A stretch of DNA of 64,000 bases, taken from Paenibacillus protaetiae. GTDB taxonomy: Bacteria; Bacillota; Bacilli; Paenibacillales; Paenibacillaceae. Shown here in pieces: positions 33,945 to 42,339 of this stretch; the stretch's first letter is position 1, and the number at the start of each line of letters is the position of its first letter. The stretch is from the NCBI RefSeq assembly GCF_004135365.1, contig NZ_CP035492.1:310001-374000 (forward strand). Reading direction: 5' to 3'. The notes under the pieces are model-generated. The model worked only from the letters and a program-made list of their open reading frames with translations. It was not told where the DNA came from and searched no databases. Both the position numbers and the translations under genes were made by a program.

Positions 33945-36752
33945 TTGATAAAAAGAGTTCATTCGTTGGTGTTTGTTATGTTGGCTTTGTCCGTCATTTT
34001 ATATGGTTTTGGCAATCCCGTGATGGTTAATGCTGCGGCTGCACCAACTGATCTCGTATTGAGCAACACGAGTATCAATCGGAGTGCAGCTGATCATTCG
34101 ATAGTCGGAACGCTGGCAACGATGGACGAAGATGCAGGCGATACGTTCACTTATTCGCTGGTGGCCGGTACGGGAAGCGACAACAATAGTTTGTTCGAGC
34201 TTGCGGGCAATAGGCTGCAGGCGGTGAGTCCTGCCGCCATGAGTCCTGGTACATACAGCGTAAGAATTCGTACGACGGACAGCACCGGCGGTTCTTTTGA
34301 GAATGTTTTCGCGATCACTGTTATAGGCAGCAGCCCACCCATTGCTTTTAACGATTCATACAATACGAGTGAGGACATGCCGCTTTCGGTAAGTGTCCCT
34401 GGAGTTTTGGCTAACGACTCCGATGCAGATGGAGACGCATTGACGGCCACGCTCGTGACCGGTCCCCTCCATGGTACGTTAACCTTGAACTCGAACGGGT
34501 CATTAACATATGTCCCGCTCACGAATTATACCGGCTCCGATAGCTTTACGTACAAAGCATGTGACGGCACAGTATGCTCAAATTCGGCTACAGCAACCAT
34601 CTATGTTGCACCGGGTTCAGCACAGAGTGATGTCAGTATTGCGGCTTTAATGGTTGGCGGCGAGCTTGCGCCAGCGTTTTCAAACGACATTTCGGATTAC
34701 GATGTTTATATGGACAACAGTTCTAATGGCAGCTCCTATATCGCAGTTATGGTGAAGGATGCCAGAACAAAAATAGACTACCGGGTGAATAGCGGTACCT
34801 GGAATTCACTCGGAAATTGGGTTTCCAGCGGCAATATCGGCATGAATCCGGGACTAAATTTAATTGAAGTTAAAATTACCTCTATTGATAACTCGAACAG
34901 CCGGATGATCAATCTTCATGTACACCGGCCGCTGCCAAATGATTCGACAATAAGGAAATTAGAAGTGTCGGAGGGAGCATTTTCTCCAAGCTTTGATCCC
35001 GCTATAACCGGCTACACCGTGAATGTTCCTTATACGACGACCTCGATTACGATTACTGCTAACTTAACAGATGGCGATGCTGCAGTTACTGTTGATGGTA
35101 TTTATCCCAGCAGCGATCACCGGACAGAAATAAGCAACCTCAATGTTGGCAGCAACAACATCACTATTACGGTTACATCAGCAGATCACAGCAGCGTTAC
35201 GACCTATACGGTAAACATAGTCCGTGCACCGGCCAGCACGAATGCCGATTTATCTGATTTGGGTTTGTCCAATGGATCGCTTAACCCTCTTTTTGCGAGC
35301 GGCATTACCGCTTATACGGCTGAAGTGGATAGCGATATATCTTCGATTACGGTTACCCCTACAGCGGCGGAAGCCCATGCTACTATGAAGGTGAAGGTAA
35401 ACGGGGGAGCCGAAGCAGCGGTTGTGAGCGGAACGCCAACCGTTTTGCCGCTAAATGTTGGGGACAATACTTTGCAAGTTCAGGTCACCGCGCAGGACGG
35501 GACAACGGTAAAAACCTATAGCATTAGTGTCCATCGGTTCAGCTCTAACGCCGATTTGTCCAGTTTAACGTTATCTTCAGGGATGATGAGTCCCGGCTTT
35601 AACAGTGCGACGACAGAATACGATGTCGAATTGCCAAATGCGACAAGCAGCTTTACCTTTAAGCCAACGCTGGCGAATCCCTTGTCTGCAGTGGAATGGA
35701 AGGCCGGGAGCGGTACTTATGCCAGCCTGACCAATAACACAGACAGCCCCGGCATTGTGCTGCAGGAAGGTTTGAACACCGTTCTTATTAAAGTTACAGC
35801 GGAAGACGGCAGCGAAAAAGTATATACGATACGCGTTAATCGCGAAAGCAGCAATGTCAAGCTTAGCGGACTGACATTATCTTCCGGCTCTATAAGTCCT
35901 GCATTTGATGAGAATACATTCGACTACAGCACCAGCGTCAGTTATGCCATAGATGTCATCACTTTAAGAGCGCTTGTAGCGGATAGCCATGCAACAGCAG
36001 AAATTGCCTTGAATCATGGGGCTTATACAAGCTTAACGAGCGGAGCGGACAGCCCGCAGCTCAGCCTGAATCAGGGGAAGAATACGATACAAATCAAAGT
36101 GACCGCTCAAAGCGGCGCCGAACAAATCTATACGATTACGGTTCATAGAGGAAATGCCCCAACTTCTTCTGTCCCGCCGGTTGTCGATCCTCCGGCACCA
36201 ACAGTCAGCTTTAACGATATTACCGGACATTGGGCGGAAGAGATGATCCTGGAAGGGGCTGAGCAAGGCTGGATCAGCGGCTATCCGGACGGAAGCTTCC
36301 ATCCGAATGCTGCCGTGACCCGGCAGGATTTTGTAGTCATAATAGCACAGGCCTTAGGCTGGCAGCGGAATGCAGCGCTCGGCAATCACTCGTTTTCGGA
36401 TCAAGCGGAGATCGCTCCTTATGCCGCAGATGCTGTACAAATTGCTTTTCAGAAAGGACTGGTTAACGGTTACGGGAACGGAAGTTTTCTTCCTGATGCC
36501 CCAATCAATCGAGCGGAAGTGGTTGTCATGCTGATGCGTTCGCTTGGACAGCAGCCAGCGTCGGCCGCTTCAACCGGTTTTGACGATGACAGCCATATCC
36601 CTTTATGGGCCAAACCTTCTGTAGCGGCAGCGAATGAAGCGGGACTGATAAATGGTCGAGGGAACAACACGTTTGTGCCTGATGCAGCTGCTACACGGGC
36701 AGAAGCGGTTACGATGATGCTGCATTTGCTGGATTACAATAAACGCCGCTAA
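33945..36752 (+). CDS. S-layer (SLH) surface protein with cadherin-like repeats
   Basis: 935-residue exported cell-wall protein. TTG start after GGAGGGG; signal peptide MIKRVHSLVFVMLALSVILY to about residue 30 (VNAAAA). Order of domains: a cadherin-type repeat (about 32-128), a tandem-95/Ig-like module (about 130-225, LTYVPLTNYTGSDSFTYKAC), five cadherin-like beta-sandwich repeats (about 228-740; for example NSATTEYDVELPNATSSFTF and ITVTSADHSSVTTYTVNIVR), and three SLH domains (about 758-935; FNDITGHWAEEMILEGAEQG first). SLH domains bind pyruvylated cell-wall polysaccharide. It probably acts as an adhesin or wall-attached binding protein. Composition is nearer the backbone than the toxin locus. 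Confidence 0.9.
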   Translation: MIKRVHSLVFVMLALSVILYGFGNPVMVNAAAAPTDLVLSNTSINRSAADHSIVGTLATMDEDAGDTFTYSLVAGTGSDNNSLFELAGNRLQAVSPAAMSPGTYSVRIRTTDSTGGSFENVFAITVIGSSPPIAFNDSYNTSEDMPLSVSVPGVLANDSDADGDALTATLVTGPLHGTLTLNSNGSLTYVPLTNYTGSDSFTYKACDGTVCSNSATATIYVAPGSAQSDVSIAALMVGGELAPAFSNDISDYDVYMDNSSNGSSYIAVMVKDARTKIDYRVNSGTWNSLGNWVSSGNIGMNPGLNLIEVKITSIDNSNSRMINLHVHRPLPNDSTIRKLEVSEGAFSPSFDPAITGYTVNVPYTTTSITITANLTDGDAAVTVDGIYPSSDHRTEISNLNVGSNNITITVTSADHSSVTTYTVNIVRAPASTNADLSDLGLSNGSLNPLFASGITAYTAEVDSDISSITVTPTAAEAHATMKVKVNGGAEAAVVSGTPTVLPLNVGDNTLQVQVTAQDGTTVKTYSISVHRFSSNADLSSLTLSSGMMSPGFNSATTEYDVELPNATSSFTFKPTLANPLSAVEWKAGSGTYASLTNNTDSPGIVLQEGLNTVLIKVTAEDGSEKVYTIRVNRESSNVKLSGLTLSSGSISPAFDENTFDYSTSVSYAIDVITLRALVADSHATAEIALNHGAYTSLTSGADSPQLSLNQGKNTIQIKVTAQSGAEQIYTITVHRGNAPTSSVPPVVDPPAPTVSFNDITGHWAEEMILEGAEQGWISGYPDGSFHPNAAVTRQDFVVIIAQALGWQRNAALGNHSFSDQAEIAPYAADAVQIAFQKGLVNGYGNGSFLPDAPINRAEVVVMLMRSLGQQPASAASTGFDDDSHIPLWAKPSVAAANEAGLINGRGNNTFVPDAAATRAEAVTMMLHLLDYNKRR

Positions 36753-36775
36753 TACGAAGCTTTGGCAATAATGCC

Positions 36776-36871
36776 ACTTCTCCCTTTATTGAAACAGGGC
36801 TCAAACACCTTAATTCAACTAGCTAGCCAGTTGCCGATATTCAATCGGCGGCTGGCTATTTTGTTTCGCTC
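36776..36871 (-). mobile_element. Fragment of the same IS3-type element as at 21.4 kb
   Basis: The minus strand reads AKQNSQPPIEYRQLAS then stop (36819-36821), matching AKLNNQSPIEYRQLAA of the decayed element at 21434. The non-coding sequence after the stop also aligns (ATTGAAACAGGG near 36789 against AATGAAACAGGG near 21405). Homology ends abruptly near 36871, so only the last roughly 100 bases survive. Both fragments have the same orientation and bracket the island. Confidence 0.75.
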
Positions 36872-36926
36872 AACCTGCTGTGGTAAATAATAAAAAGAAT
36901 AAGGCAAATTGAGCGGTTGAGGCAAA

Positions 36927-37076
36927 ATGGACCGATTGATTACGGATGAATTGCTGAATAATATCGCATCCATGCATCCGGCAGGCACTATCCTTTATGT
37001 TGATGCACAGATTTGGAACCATGAAGTTGCGAAGAGCTATTTTGCTGAAAAAAGCATTCCCGGAAAAATCGAATAA
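36927..37076 (+). CDS. Small hypothetical protein
   Basis: Possible 49-residue protein starting MDRLITDELLNNIASMHPAG and ending in GKIE. A weak GAGG lies upstream. The residue composition looks like a normal soluble protein, but there is no recognised family and it lies beside an IS scrap, so it may be the start or remainder of a broken gene. Apart from this and the IS fragment, the 443 bases between 36752 and 37196 show nothing else. Confidence 0.3.
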   Translation: MDRLITDELLNNIASMHPAGTILYVDAQIWNHEVAKSYFAEKSIPGKIE

Positions 37077-37195
37077 TGAATTCGATCCGGCATGATCCTT
37101 CTTTTTCATAGCGGCGGCGGAAAAAAATAGTATAATATATCGTAATGACCTATTGCGATATAGGAATAAAGGCTGTTGAAACATAAGGAGACAGG

Positions 37196-37435
37196 ATGGC
37201 TAACTATCATATTTGCGCCTTTTGCGGAAATCTTCATGAGAAAGCGGATTATCGGAACATGTGCAAAAGCTGTGAAGGCATGTATCAGAAAATCCGTGAT
37301 GTTGTTGTTGCCCGGCCGGATACAATTGTGCTTGAAATATCCAATCAGACTGGCGTCAGCGTAAGCCGCATTATATCTTTTGTGAAAAACGGCTACTTCA
37401 GCATGACGGAAGGAACCATTGAAGTGCTCAAGTAG
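37196..37435 (+). CDS. Small zinc-ribbon protein, YvyF-like
   Basis: 79-residue cytoplasmic protein with two CxxC knuckles (CAFCG at residues 7-11, CKSCE near 24-28), then a helix-turn-helix-like segment (DTIVLEISNQTGVSVSRIIS). The plan resembles the flagellar-operon protein YvyF, which also joins a zinc ribbon to a small DNA-binding-like helix set, but this protein is shorter and no flagellar genes are near. ATAAGGAGACAGG precedes the ATG. A terminator follows. Confidence 0.7.
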   Translation: MANYHICAFCGNLHEKADYRNMCKSCEGMYQKIRDVVVARPDTIVLEISNQTGVSVSRIISFVKNGYFSMTEGTIEVLK

Positions 37436-37473
37436 CGGCCCCGCAAACGAATGGGCTGTTCTAAAAAAATAGG

Positions 37474-37510
37474 AATAAACCGGTTGCCTCAGGTAACCGG
37501 TTTATTTATT
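37474..37510. terminator. Bidirectional terminator
   Basis: AATAAACCGGTTGCC (37474-37488) pairs with GGTAACCGGTTTATT (37492-37506) over a three-base loop. A and T runs on the two sides suit the convergent genes on either side. Confidence 0.8.
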
Positions 37511-37523
37511 ATCGCTTGGGGCA

Positions 37524-38156
37524 TTACGCTTGAAGTACTCCCATTGCATCATACGCGCCAAGAATGGACAAGCGCGTCAGCTGAAGCGCCATGTGGCGGG
37601 ACGAATAAATCATGCGCTGCTCAAGCCATTTGCGTGCCATATGAAAAGTGGAGAAGCTGATATAATCGAGCAGCAAATCAAGCGGAACAGACTGCTTCTG
37701 CTCCATGCTGAGCGCTGTAATGCGATCGTAGAACGCTTCGCGGATGAAGCCGAGCAGCGAGCTTGCGTGGTCTGCCCCGGCAGTGGCCGGATTAATTTTC
37801 GTCAGAAGGACGCGGTAAAATATTTCATTTTCCTCCATGTGGCTGAACAGCAGGACGAAAAAAGGATCCGGCGTATTAAAGTCCGGTTTATAACCCGCGG
37901 ATTGGCTCCGCTCCGTATCCCATAATGTGTTCAGCTGCTCCAGCCTATCCTTCACCATATGGTCCAACAGATCAAATTTGTCTCTGTAATAGGAGTAGAA
38001 GGTGGAGCGGTTTACGTTTGCAGTTTCGGTAATGTCCTTGATGACAATTTCCTCGATATCTTTCTTCAGCAGCAATGCCACAAATGCTTCAGAAATAAAT
38101 TGCTTCGTCCTCGCGATCCGACGGTCCGTGACAACTTGGCTTTGTTGGACAGACAT
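37524..38156 (-). CDS. TetR-family repressor
   Basis: 210-residue regulator. The N-terminal HTH is about residues 15-65 (IVIKDITETANVNRSTFYSY, then YRDKFDLLDHMV). The helical C-terminal ligand domain resembles that of DhaS-type TetR proteins (FFVLLFSHMEENEIFYRVLL). It is divergent from the flavoenzyme operon at 38445, with two matching dyads in between, so it most likely represses that operon and itself (inference). The inducer is probably a pathway substrate or a sulfur signal. Confidence 0.85.
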   Translation of the reverse strand: MSVQQSQVVTDRRIARTKQFISEAFVALLLKKDIEEIVIKDITETANVNRSTFYSYYRDKFDLLDHMVKDRLEQLNTLWDTERSQSAGYKPDFNTPDPFFVLLFSHMEENEIFYRVLLTKINPATAGADHASSLLGFIREAFYDRITALSMEQKQSVPLDLLLDYISFSTFHMARKWLEQRMIYSSRHMALQLTRLSILGAYDAMGVLQA

Positions 38157-38193
38157 GCTTCATTTCCTCCAATCAAACAATTTCTGCGAAAGT

Positions 38194-38207
38194 GTTGGAT
38201 ATCCAAC
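38194..38207. promoter_or_regulatory. Operator site 1 (perfect palindrome) for the TetR regulator
   Basis: GTTGGATATCCAAC is a perfect 14-bp palindrome, preceded by AAAGT and followed by TATTAT. It lies 37 bases from the tetR start. The same core recurs at 38312. Confidence 0.6.
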
Positions 38208-38311
38208 TATTATTGCGGCAAGCGGCGGCTTTAAACGGAAAAGGGCTGCCAGACAGATGAAAGCCGTGTGTGCGGATATCTTTTTCGAAAACCTACATTA
38301 TTTTCAAAAGT

Positions 38312-38325
38312 GTTGGTTTAGCAAC
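38312..38325. promoter_or_regulatory. Operator site 2 for the TetR regulator
   Basis: GTTGGTTTAGCAAC shares the GTTG/CAAC half-sites and the flanks AAAAGT and GATTATG with site 1, in the same orientation and 118 bases away. It lies on the side of the flavoenzyme operon. Binding is inference. Confidence 0.55.
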
Positions 38326-38444
38326 GATTATGACGTAAGTAACGGTTGCTGCAAAATGATTATTAGCTATCATAATAAACAAAACCGATTAAATCAATTG
38401 GGATAGTTAAAATTTATCAATAACGTTGCAAAGGGGAGGTTCGC

Positions 38445-39899
38445 TTGCGAGGAGAGGCTTTTCTTCAGAGCTTAAATGACGGCCGGAATGTATGGCTGGA
38501 AGGCATTCAAGTGCCAAATGTGCCTGCGCATGCGGCATTCAAGGGAACGCTGGAAACGATTCGTCAGCTGTTCAATATGCTCGATGACCCTGCGGTCCGC
38601 GACAGTGTCGGATACAAGGTGGAGAGCACGGGGAAATACGCCCACAGTTCTTTTCTCGTTCCTTATACGCGAGAGCAGCTTGCGCAGCGCAGCAGCTCCT
38701 TTGACCGATGGTCGCAGGAAACGCACGGCATGATGAGCCGGCTGTCGGATTACGCCCGCTCGCTTGTAACCGGCTGGTACGCAGCCAGAGACGAGCTCAG
38801 CCAGCTGGATCCGCATTTCAAGGACAAGATTACGCGTTATTACGAACAGGCGCGCGACAATGATTTGTTCCTGACCACTGCTATTATCGATCCGCAGATC
38901 GACCGGTCTAAAAATTTGGACGACAAGCGGATTGCGGAACGTTTCCTCCATGTCGTGAGGGAGACAAGCGAAGGGATTGTGGTCCGCGGTGCAAAGATGA
39001 TTGCGACAGGCGCGCCCTATACGCATGATTTTATCATTTCGTCTTTTCTGAAATTTGAAGCGGCGAATCGCAGCCATGCGCATGTGCTGATCGTGCCGGC
39101 GAATTCGCCGGGACTGCATATTGTTTGCCGGGAGTCGTTCGCCAGCACAAGCGAGCTGAATCATCCGCTAAGCGCGAATTACGACGAGATGGATGCGGTC
39201 CTTTTTTTCGACGATGTGCTTATTCCTTGGGAGAGGGTGCTGCTGTTCGGGGATGCGCAGAAGGTGCTGACCCTTCGCGATAATAAAACGGCGAATGCGC
39301 TGGCTTTCCACCAGAACATTGTCCGGTATGTCGCCAAGCTGGAATTTGTAACGGGCGTTGCTTTTGCCATTACAGAGTCGATAGGCGCGCAGGGCTTCCT
39401 CCATGTGCAGGAAAAGCTGGGCGAGCTGCTGACGCAGATTGATGTAATCAAAGCGCTTGTCCTTGCATCGGAAGCGCAGGCCAAACCGGATAAATCGGGC
39501 GTGCTCGTCCCGGAATTGTCCTTTATCCATACAGCCCGCAATATCGGAACCAAATTTTATCCGCGCGCAATTGAAATATTGCAGCAGGTAGGCGGCGGCG
39601 GATTCGTTCAAGCGCCATCCGGCATTGAGGATTTTTATGGCCCGCTTGCGGACCTCATGCATAACTATTTCGAAGGCGCATCGGTCAGCGCTGAGAAAAA
39701 GGTGCAGCTGCTCAAGCTCGCCTGGGATTTGATCGGCAGTCCGCTTGGCTCGCGCCATGAGCTGTATGAGCGGTTTTATGCCGGCGATCCGGTCCGCGGC
39801 TACGCAAATCATTTTTTGAGCTTCGATAAAGAGCGTCTTACCGCTCCGGTATGGAATTTACTGAAGAAGGTAAGCAAGGACGGTAAAACGCTTGTGTAA
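38445..39899 (+). CDS. HpaB-family flavin-dependent monooxygenase/hydroxylase
   Basis: 484-residue oxygenase of the 4-hydroxyphenylacetate 3-hydroxylase (HpaB) group, which uses reduced flavin from a separate reductase. It has an N-terminal HpaB_N domain (about residues 5-270, with [34 protein letters not shown] and [20 protein letters not shown]) and a C-terminal acyl-CoA-dehydrogenase-like domain (about 275-475, GGGGFVQAP). TTG start with GGGGAGG upstream. It is the first gene of a seven-gene operon of sulfur-type flavoenzymes. The true substrate is unknown; the family also contains phenol and indole hydroxylases. Confidence 0.85.
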   Translation: MRGEAFLQSLNDGRNVWLEGIQVPNVPAHAAFKGTLETIRQLFNMLDDPAVRDSVGYKVESTGKYAHSSFLVPYTREQLAQRSSSFDRWSQETHGMMSRLSDYARSLVTGWYAARDELSQLDPHFKDKITRYYEQARDNDLFLTTAIIDPQIDRSKNLDDKRIAERFLHVVRETSEGIVVRGAKMIATGAPYTHDFIISSFLKFEAANRSHAHVLIVPANSPGLHIVCRESFASTSELNHPLSANYDEMDAVLFFDDVLIPWERVLLFGDAQKVLTLRDNKTANALAFHQNIVRYVAKLEFVTGVAFAITESIGAQGFLHVQEKLGELLTQIDVIKALVLASEAQAKPDKSGVLVPELSFIHTARNIGTKFYPRAIEILQQVGGGGFVQAPSGIEDFYGPLADLMHNYFEGASVSAEKKVQLLKLAWDLIGSPLGSRHELYERFYAGDPVRGYANHFLSFDKERLTAPVWNLLKKVSKDGKTLV

Positions 39900-39936
39900 T
39901 ACTCGAATGGATGAGGAAACAGAAAGGATGAAAACG

Positions 39937-41100
39937 ATGGAGTTATTCTGGTTTATTCCAACACACGGCGACGGGCGTTATTTGGGAACAAGCGAAGGAG
40001 CAAGAGCGGTTACGTACAGCTATTGCAAGCAAATTGCGCAAGCGGCAGATGAGTTGGGTTACAGCGGCGTACTGCTGCCAACGGGAAAATCGTGCGAGGA
40101 CGCGTGGATCGTAGCGTCTACGCTTGTACCTGTCACAGAACGGCTCAAATTTCTGGTTGCCGTTCGTCCGGGCTTAACGCTGCCGACAGTTGCAGCGCGG
40201 ATGTCAGCTACCCTTGACCGCTTCTCCAAAGGAAGGCTGCTCATTAACGTCGTAGCGGGCGGCGATCCGGTGGAGCTTGCAGGTGACGGCTTGTTTCTCG
40301 ATCATGATACGCGTTACGAGCTGACGGATGAGTTTCTGCATATTTGGCGTAAAGAGCTGGAGGGAGAAAGCGTCGATTTTGAAGGGGAGCATTTGAAAGT
40401 TGAGGGCGGTAAAGTGCTGTATCCGCCGGTGCAAAAGCCGTACCCGCCGCTTTATTTCGGCGGATCGTCGGAAGCTGCGATGGATGTAGCGGCCGATCAC
40501 GTAGACGTATACCTGACCTGGGGCGAGCCGCCTGCGGCCGTGAAGCAAAAAGTTGAGAAAATGCGTGCGCTGGCAGCAGCCAAAGGGCGGCAGCTGAAAT
40601 TCGGCATCCGGCTTCATGTGATCGTCCGTCCGACGGAAGAAGAGGCATGGAAAGCGGCAAATGAGCTGATTGAGCATCTGGATGAAGAAACGATCGCTTC
40701 GGCACAGCAAATATTCGCGCGTATGGACTCCGAAGGACAGAAACGGATGAGCCAGCTGCATAACGGCGACCGCTCGAAGCTTGAGATCAGCCCGAACTTG
40801 TGGGCAGGCATCGGCCTTGTGCGAGGCGGGGCCGGGACGGCGCTTGTCGGCAGCGCCGAGCAAGTCGCAGAGCGGATCAAGGAATATGAGGCGCTTGGCA
40901 TCGAGACATTTATTTTATCCGGTTATCCGCATTTGGAAGAAGCTTACCGGACTGCCGAGCTGCTCTTCCCGCTGCTGCCGCTCGCACAGCGGAGCGGTGA
41001 TGACGATCGCGCTTTCATCAGCCCGTTTGGCGAAATGATCGCCAACAACGAGCTTCCGGGACGTTCGGCGAAGGCAGAAGCTGCAGCCTCCGGCAAATAA
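39937..41100 (+). CDS. ssuD: Alkanesulfonate monooxygenase SsuD
   Basis: 387-residue FMNH2-dependent enzyme that cleaves C1-C14 alkanesulfonates to aldehyde and sulfite, giving sulfur when sulfate is scarce. It follows E. coli SsuD closely along its length: [94 protein letters not shown] and [11 protein letters not shown]. The catalytic Cys (in KSCEDAW) and the RGGAGT loop are present. ATG 39937 lies nine bases after AGAAAGG. It begins 37 bases after the HpaB-like gene. No ssuE reductase or ssuABC transporter is present here. Confidence 0.93.
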   Translation: MELFWFIPTHGDGRYLGTSEGARAVTYSYCKQIAQAADELGYSGVLLPTGKSCEDAWIVASTLVPVTERLKFLVAVRPGLTLPTVAARMSATLDRFSKGRLLINVVAGGDPVELAGDGLFLDHDTRYELTDEFLHIWRKELEGESVDFEGEHLKVEGGKVLYPPVQKPYPPLYFGGSSEAAMDVAADHVDVYLTWGEPPAAVKQKVEKMRALAAAKGRQLKFGIRLHVIVRPTEEEAWKAANELIEHLDEETIASAQQIFARMDSEGQKRMSQLHNGDRSKLEISPNLWAGIGLVRGGAGTALVGSAEQVAERIKEYEALGIETFILSGYPHLEEAYRTAELLFPLLPLAQRSGDDDRAFISPFGEMIANNELPGRSAKAEAAASGK

Positions 41101-41118
41101 GGATAAGGAGAAAAAAAG

Positions 41119-42207
41119 ATGAGCGCTATTGAATTTGGGTATTGGGCGCCTCTCGAGGACGGCGGATTACTCGCGACAAAACTGCCGCAGCGGACCAGCT
41201 CATCCTTTGAGGCGAATATCAACTATGCGGAGCTGGCCGAGCGTACAGGCTTTGACCATATGCTCCTGCCTACACGGTTTGTCGCCAGCAGCGACTCGGA
41301 GAATCAATGGGAATCTCTGACGTTCGCGGCGGCGCTCGCGGTCAAAACGCACAAGCTCGGGCTGATCGTAGCAGTAGCCTCAGGCCTTATTCCCCCGGCG
41401 ATCGTGGCCAAAATGCTCACAACCATTGATCACTTGAGCAACGGCCGTGCCGCAATCAACGTCGTTAGCGGCTGGCTGAAGGATGAATATATCGCGCTTG
41501 GGCAGCCTTGGCTTGATCATGATGAACGTTACCGGCGTTCGGAGGAGTTCATCCGGGTGCTGCGCGGGTTGTGGACGGAGGATCAGGCAACTTACGCAGG
41601 AGACTTCTTCCGGCTGCGCCAGGCAGACTTCAAGCCGCGTCCTGTTCAAGTTCCGGGGCCAACTATCTACCAAGGCGGCAACTCCAAGGCGGCGAAGCAG
41701 ATGGCCGGACGCGTATCGGATTATTACTTCATGAACGGCAATACGCTGGAGGGTTTGAAGAAACAAATCGATGAAGTGAAAGGTTATGCCGCGGATAACA
41801 ACCGTACTATCAAGTTTGGCGTCAACGCGTTCGTTATCGTCCGGGATACGGAAGAAGAAGCGAAGCAGGTGCTGCGCGACATTATCAATCATGCGGATCA
41901 TGCGACGGTAGAGGCGTTCCGGGAGCAAGTAAAGCACGCGGGTCAGTCGGCCGGCGATCGCGACGGCATGTGGGCGAACTCGGCTTACGAGGATTTAATC
42001 CAGTTCAATGACGGATTCAAAACCGGCTTGATCGGGACCAGGGAGCAAGTGGCAAGGCGTATAATCGAGCTGAAACAGATCGGTATCAATCTGGTGCTGG
42101 CGGGTTTCCTGCATTACGATGAAGAACTTGAATTATTTGGTGAACAAGTGATTCCGCTCGTACGCCAGCTGGAGACGGAAGAGAGCGCTGCGGTTACGAA
42201 TAGGTAA
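41119..42207 (+). CDS. sfnG: Dimethyl-sulfone-type FMNH2 monooxygenase SfnG
   Basis: 362-residue luciferase-like enzyme. SfnG converts dimethyl sulfone to methanesulfinate. Landmarks: EFGYWAPLEDGGLLATKLPQ, LLPTRFVASSDSENQWESLT, GRAAINVVSGWLKDEYIALG, PWLDHDERYRRSEEFIRVLR, IYQGGNSKAAKQMAGRVSDY and YYFMNGNTLEG. It starts 18 bases after ssuD with AAGGAG upstream. A second, similar copy lies at 46263, ending the same operon. Whether the two copies take different sulfones is unknown. Confidence 0.88.
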   Translation: MSAIEFGYWAPLEDGGLLATKLPQRTSSSFEANINYAELAERTGFDHMLLPTRFVASSDSENQWESLTFAAALAVKTHKLGLIVAVASGLIPPAIVAKMLTTIDHLSNGRAAINVVSGWLKDEYIALGQPWLDHDERYRRSEEFIRVLRGLWTEDQATYAGDFFRLRQADFKPRPVQVPGPTIYQGGNSKAAKQMAGRVSDYYFMNGNTLEGLKKQIDEVKGYAADNNRTIKFGVNAFVIVRDTEEEAKQVLRDIINHADHATVEAFREQVKHAGQSAGDRDGMWANSAYEDLIQFNDGFKTGLIGTREQVARRIIELKQIGINLVLAGFLHYDEELELFGEQVIPLVRQLETEESAAVTNR

Positions 42208-42271
42208 ATCCCGGCCGCACGGCAAGACAATCGAAAATGATAGATCCGATCGGACAACCGAAGGCTCTCTC

Positions 42272-42309
42272 CTTTCCTTTGCGGGAACACGCGAGAAAGT
42301 CTTTTTTTG
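42272..42309 (+). terminator. Possible attenuator inside the flavoenzyme operon
   Basis: In the 132-base gap before the permease gene, CTTTCCTTTGCG can pair imperfectly with CGCGAGAAAG and is followed by CTTTTTTT. The stem has a bulge, so it would only be a partial terminator. Confidence 0.25.
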
Positions 42310-42339
42310 ATGTGAAAATCATATGCAGGAGGGTTCACA

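Noticed and set aside
37196-37435. Flagellar gene cluster suggested by the YvyF-like protein
   Set aside because: No other flagellar or chemotaxis gene is near, so only a fold-level resemblance is claimed.
42208-42339. SAM (S-box) or T-box riboswitch before a sulfur-related gene
   Set aside because: I looked for the conserved S-box core and for a T-box sequence here and before 38445, 15292 and 46263, and found neither.
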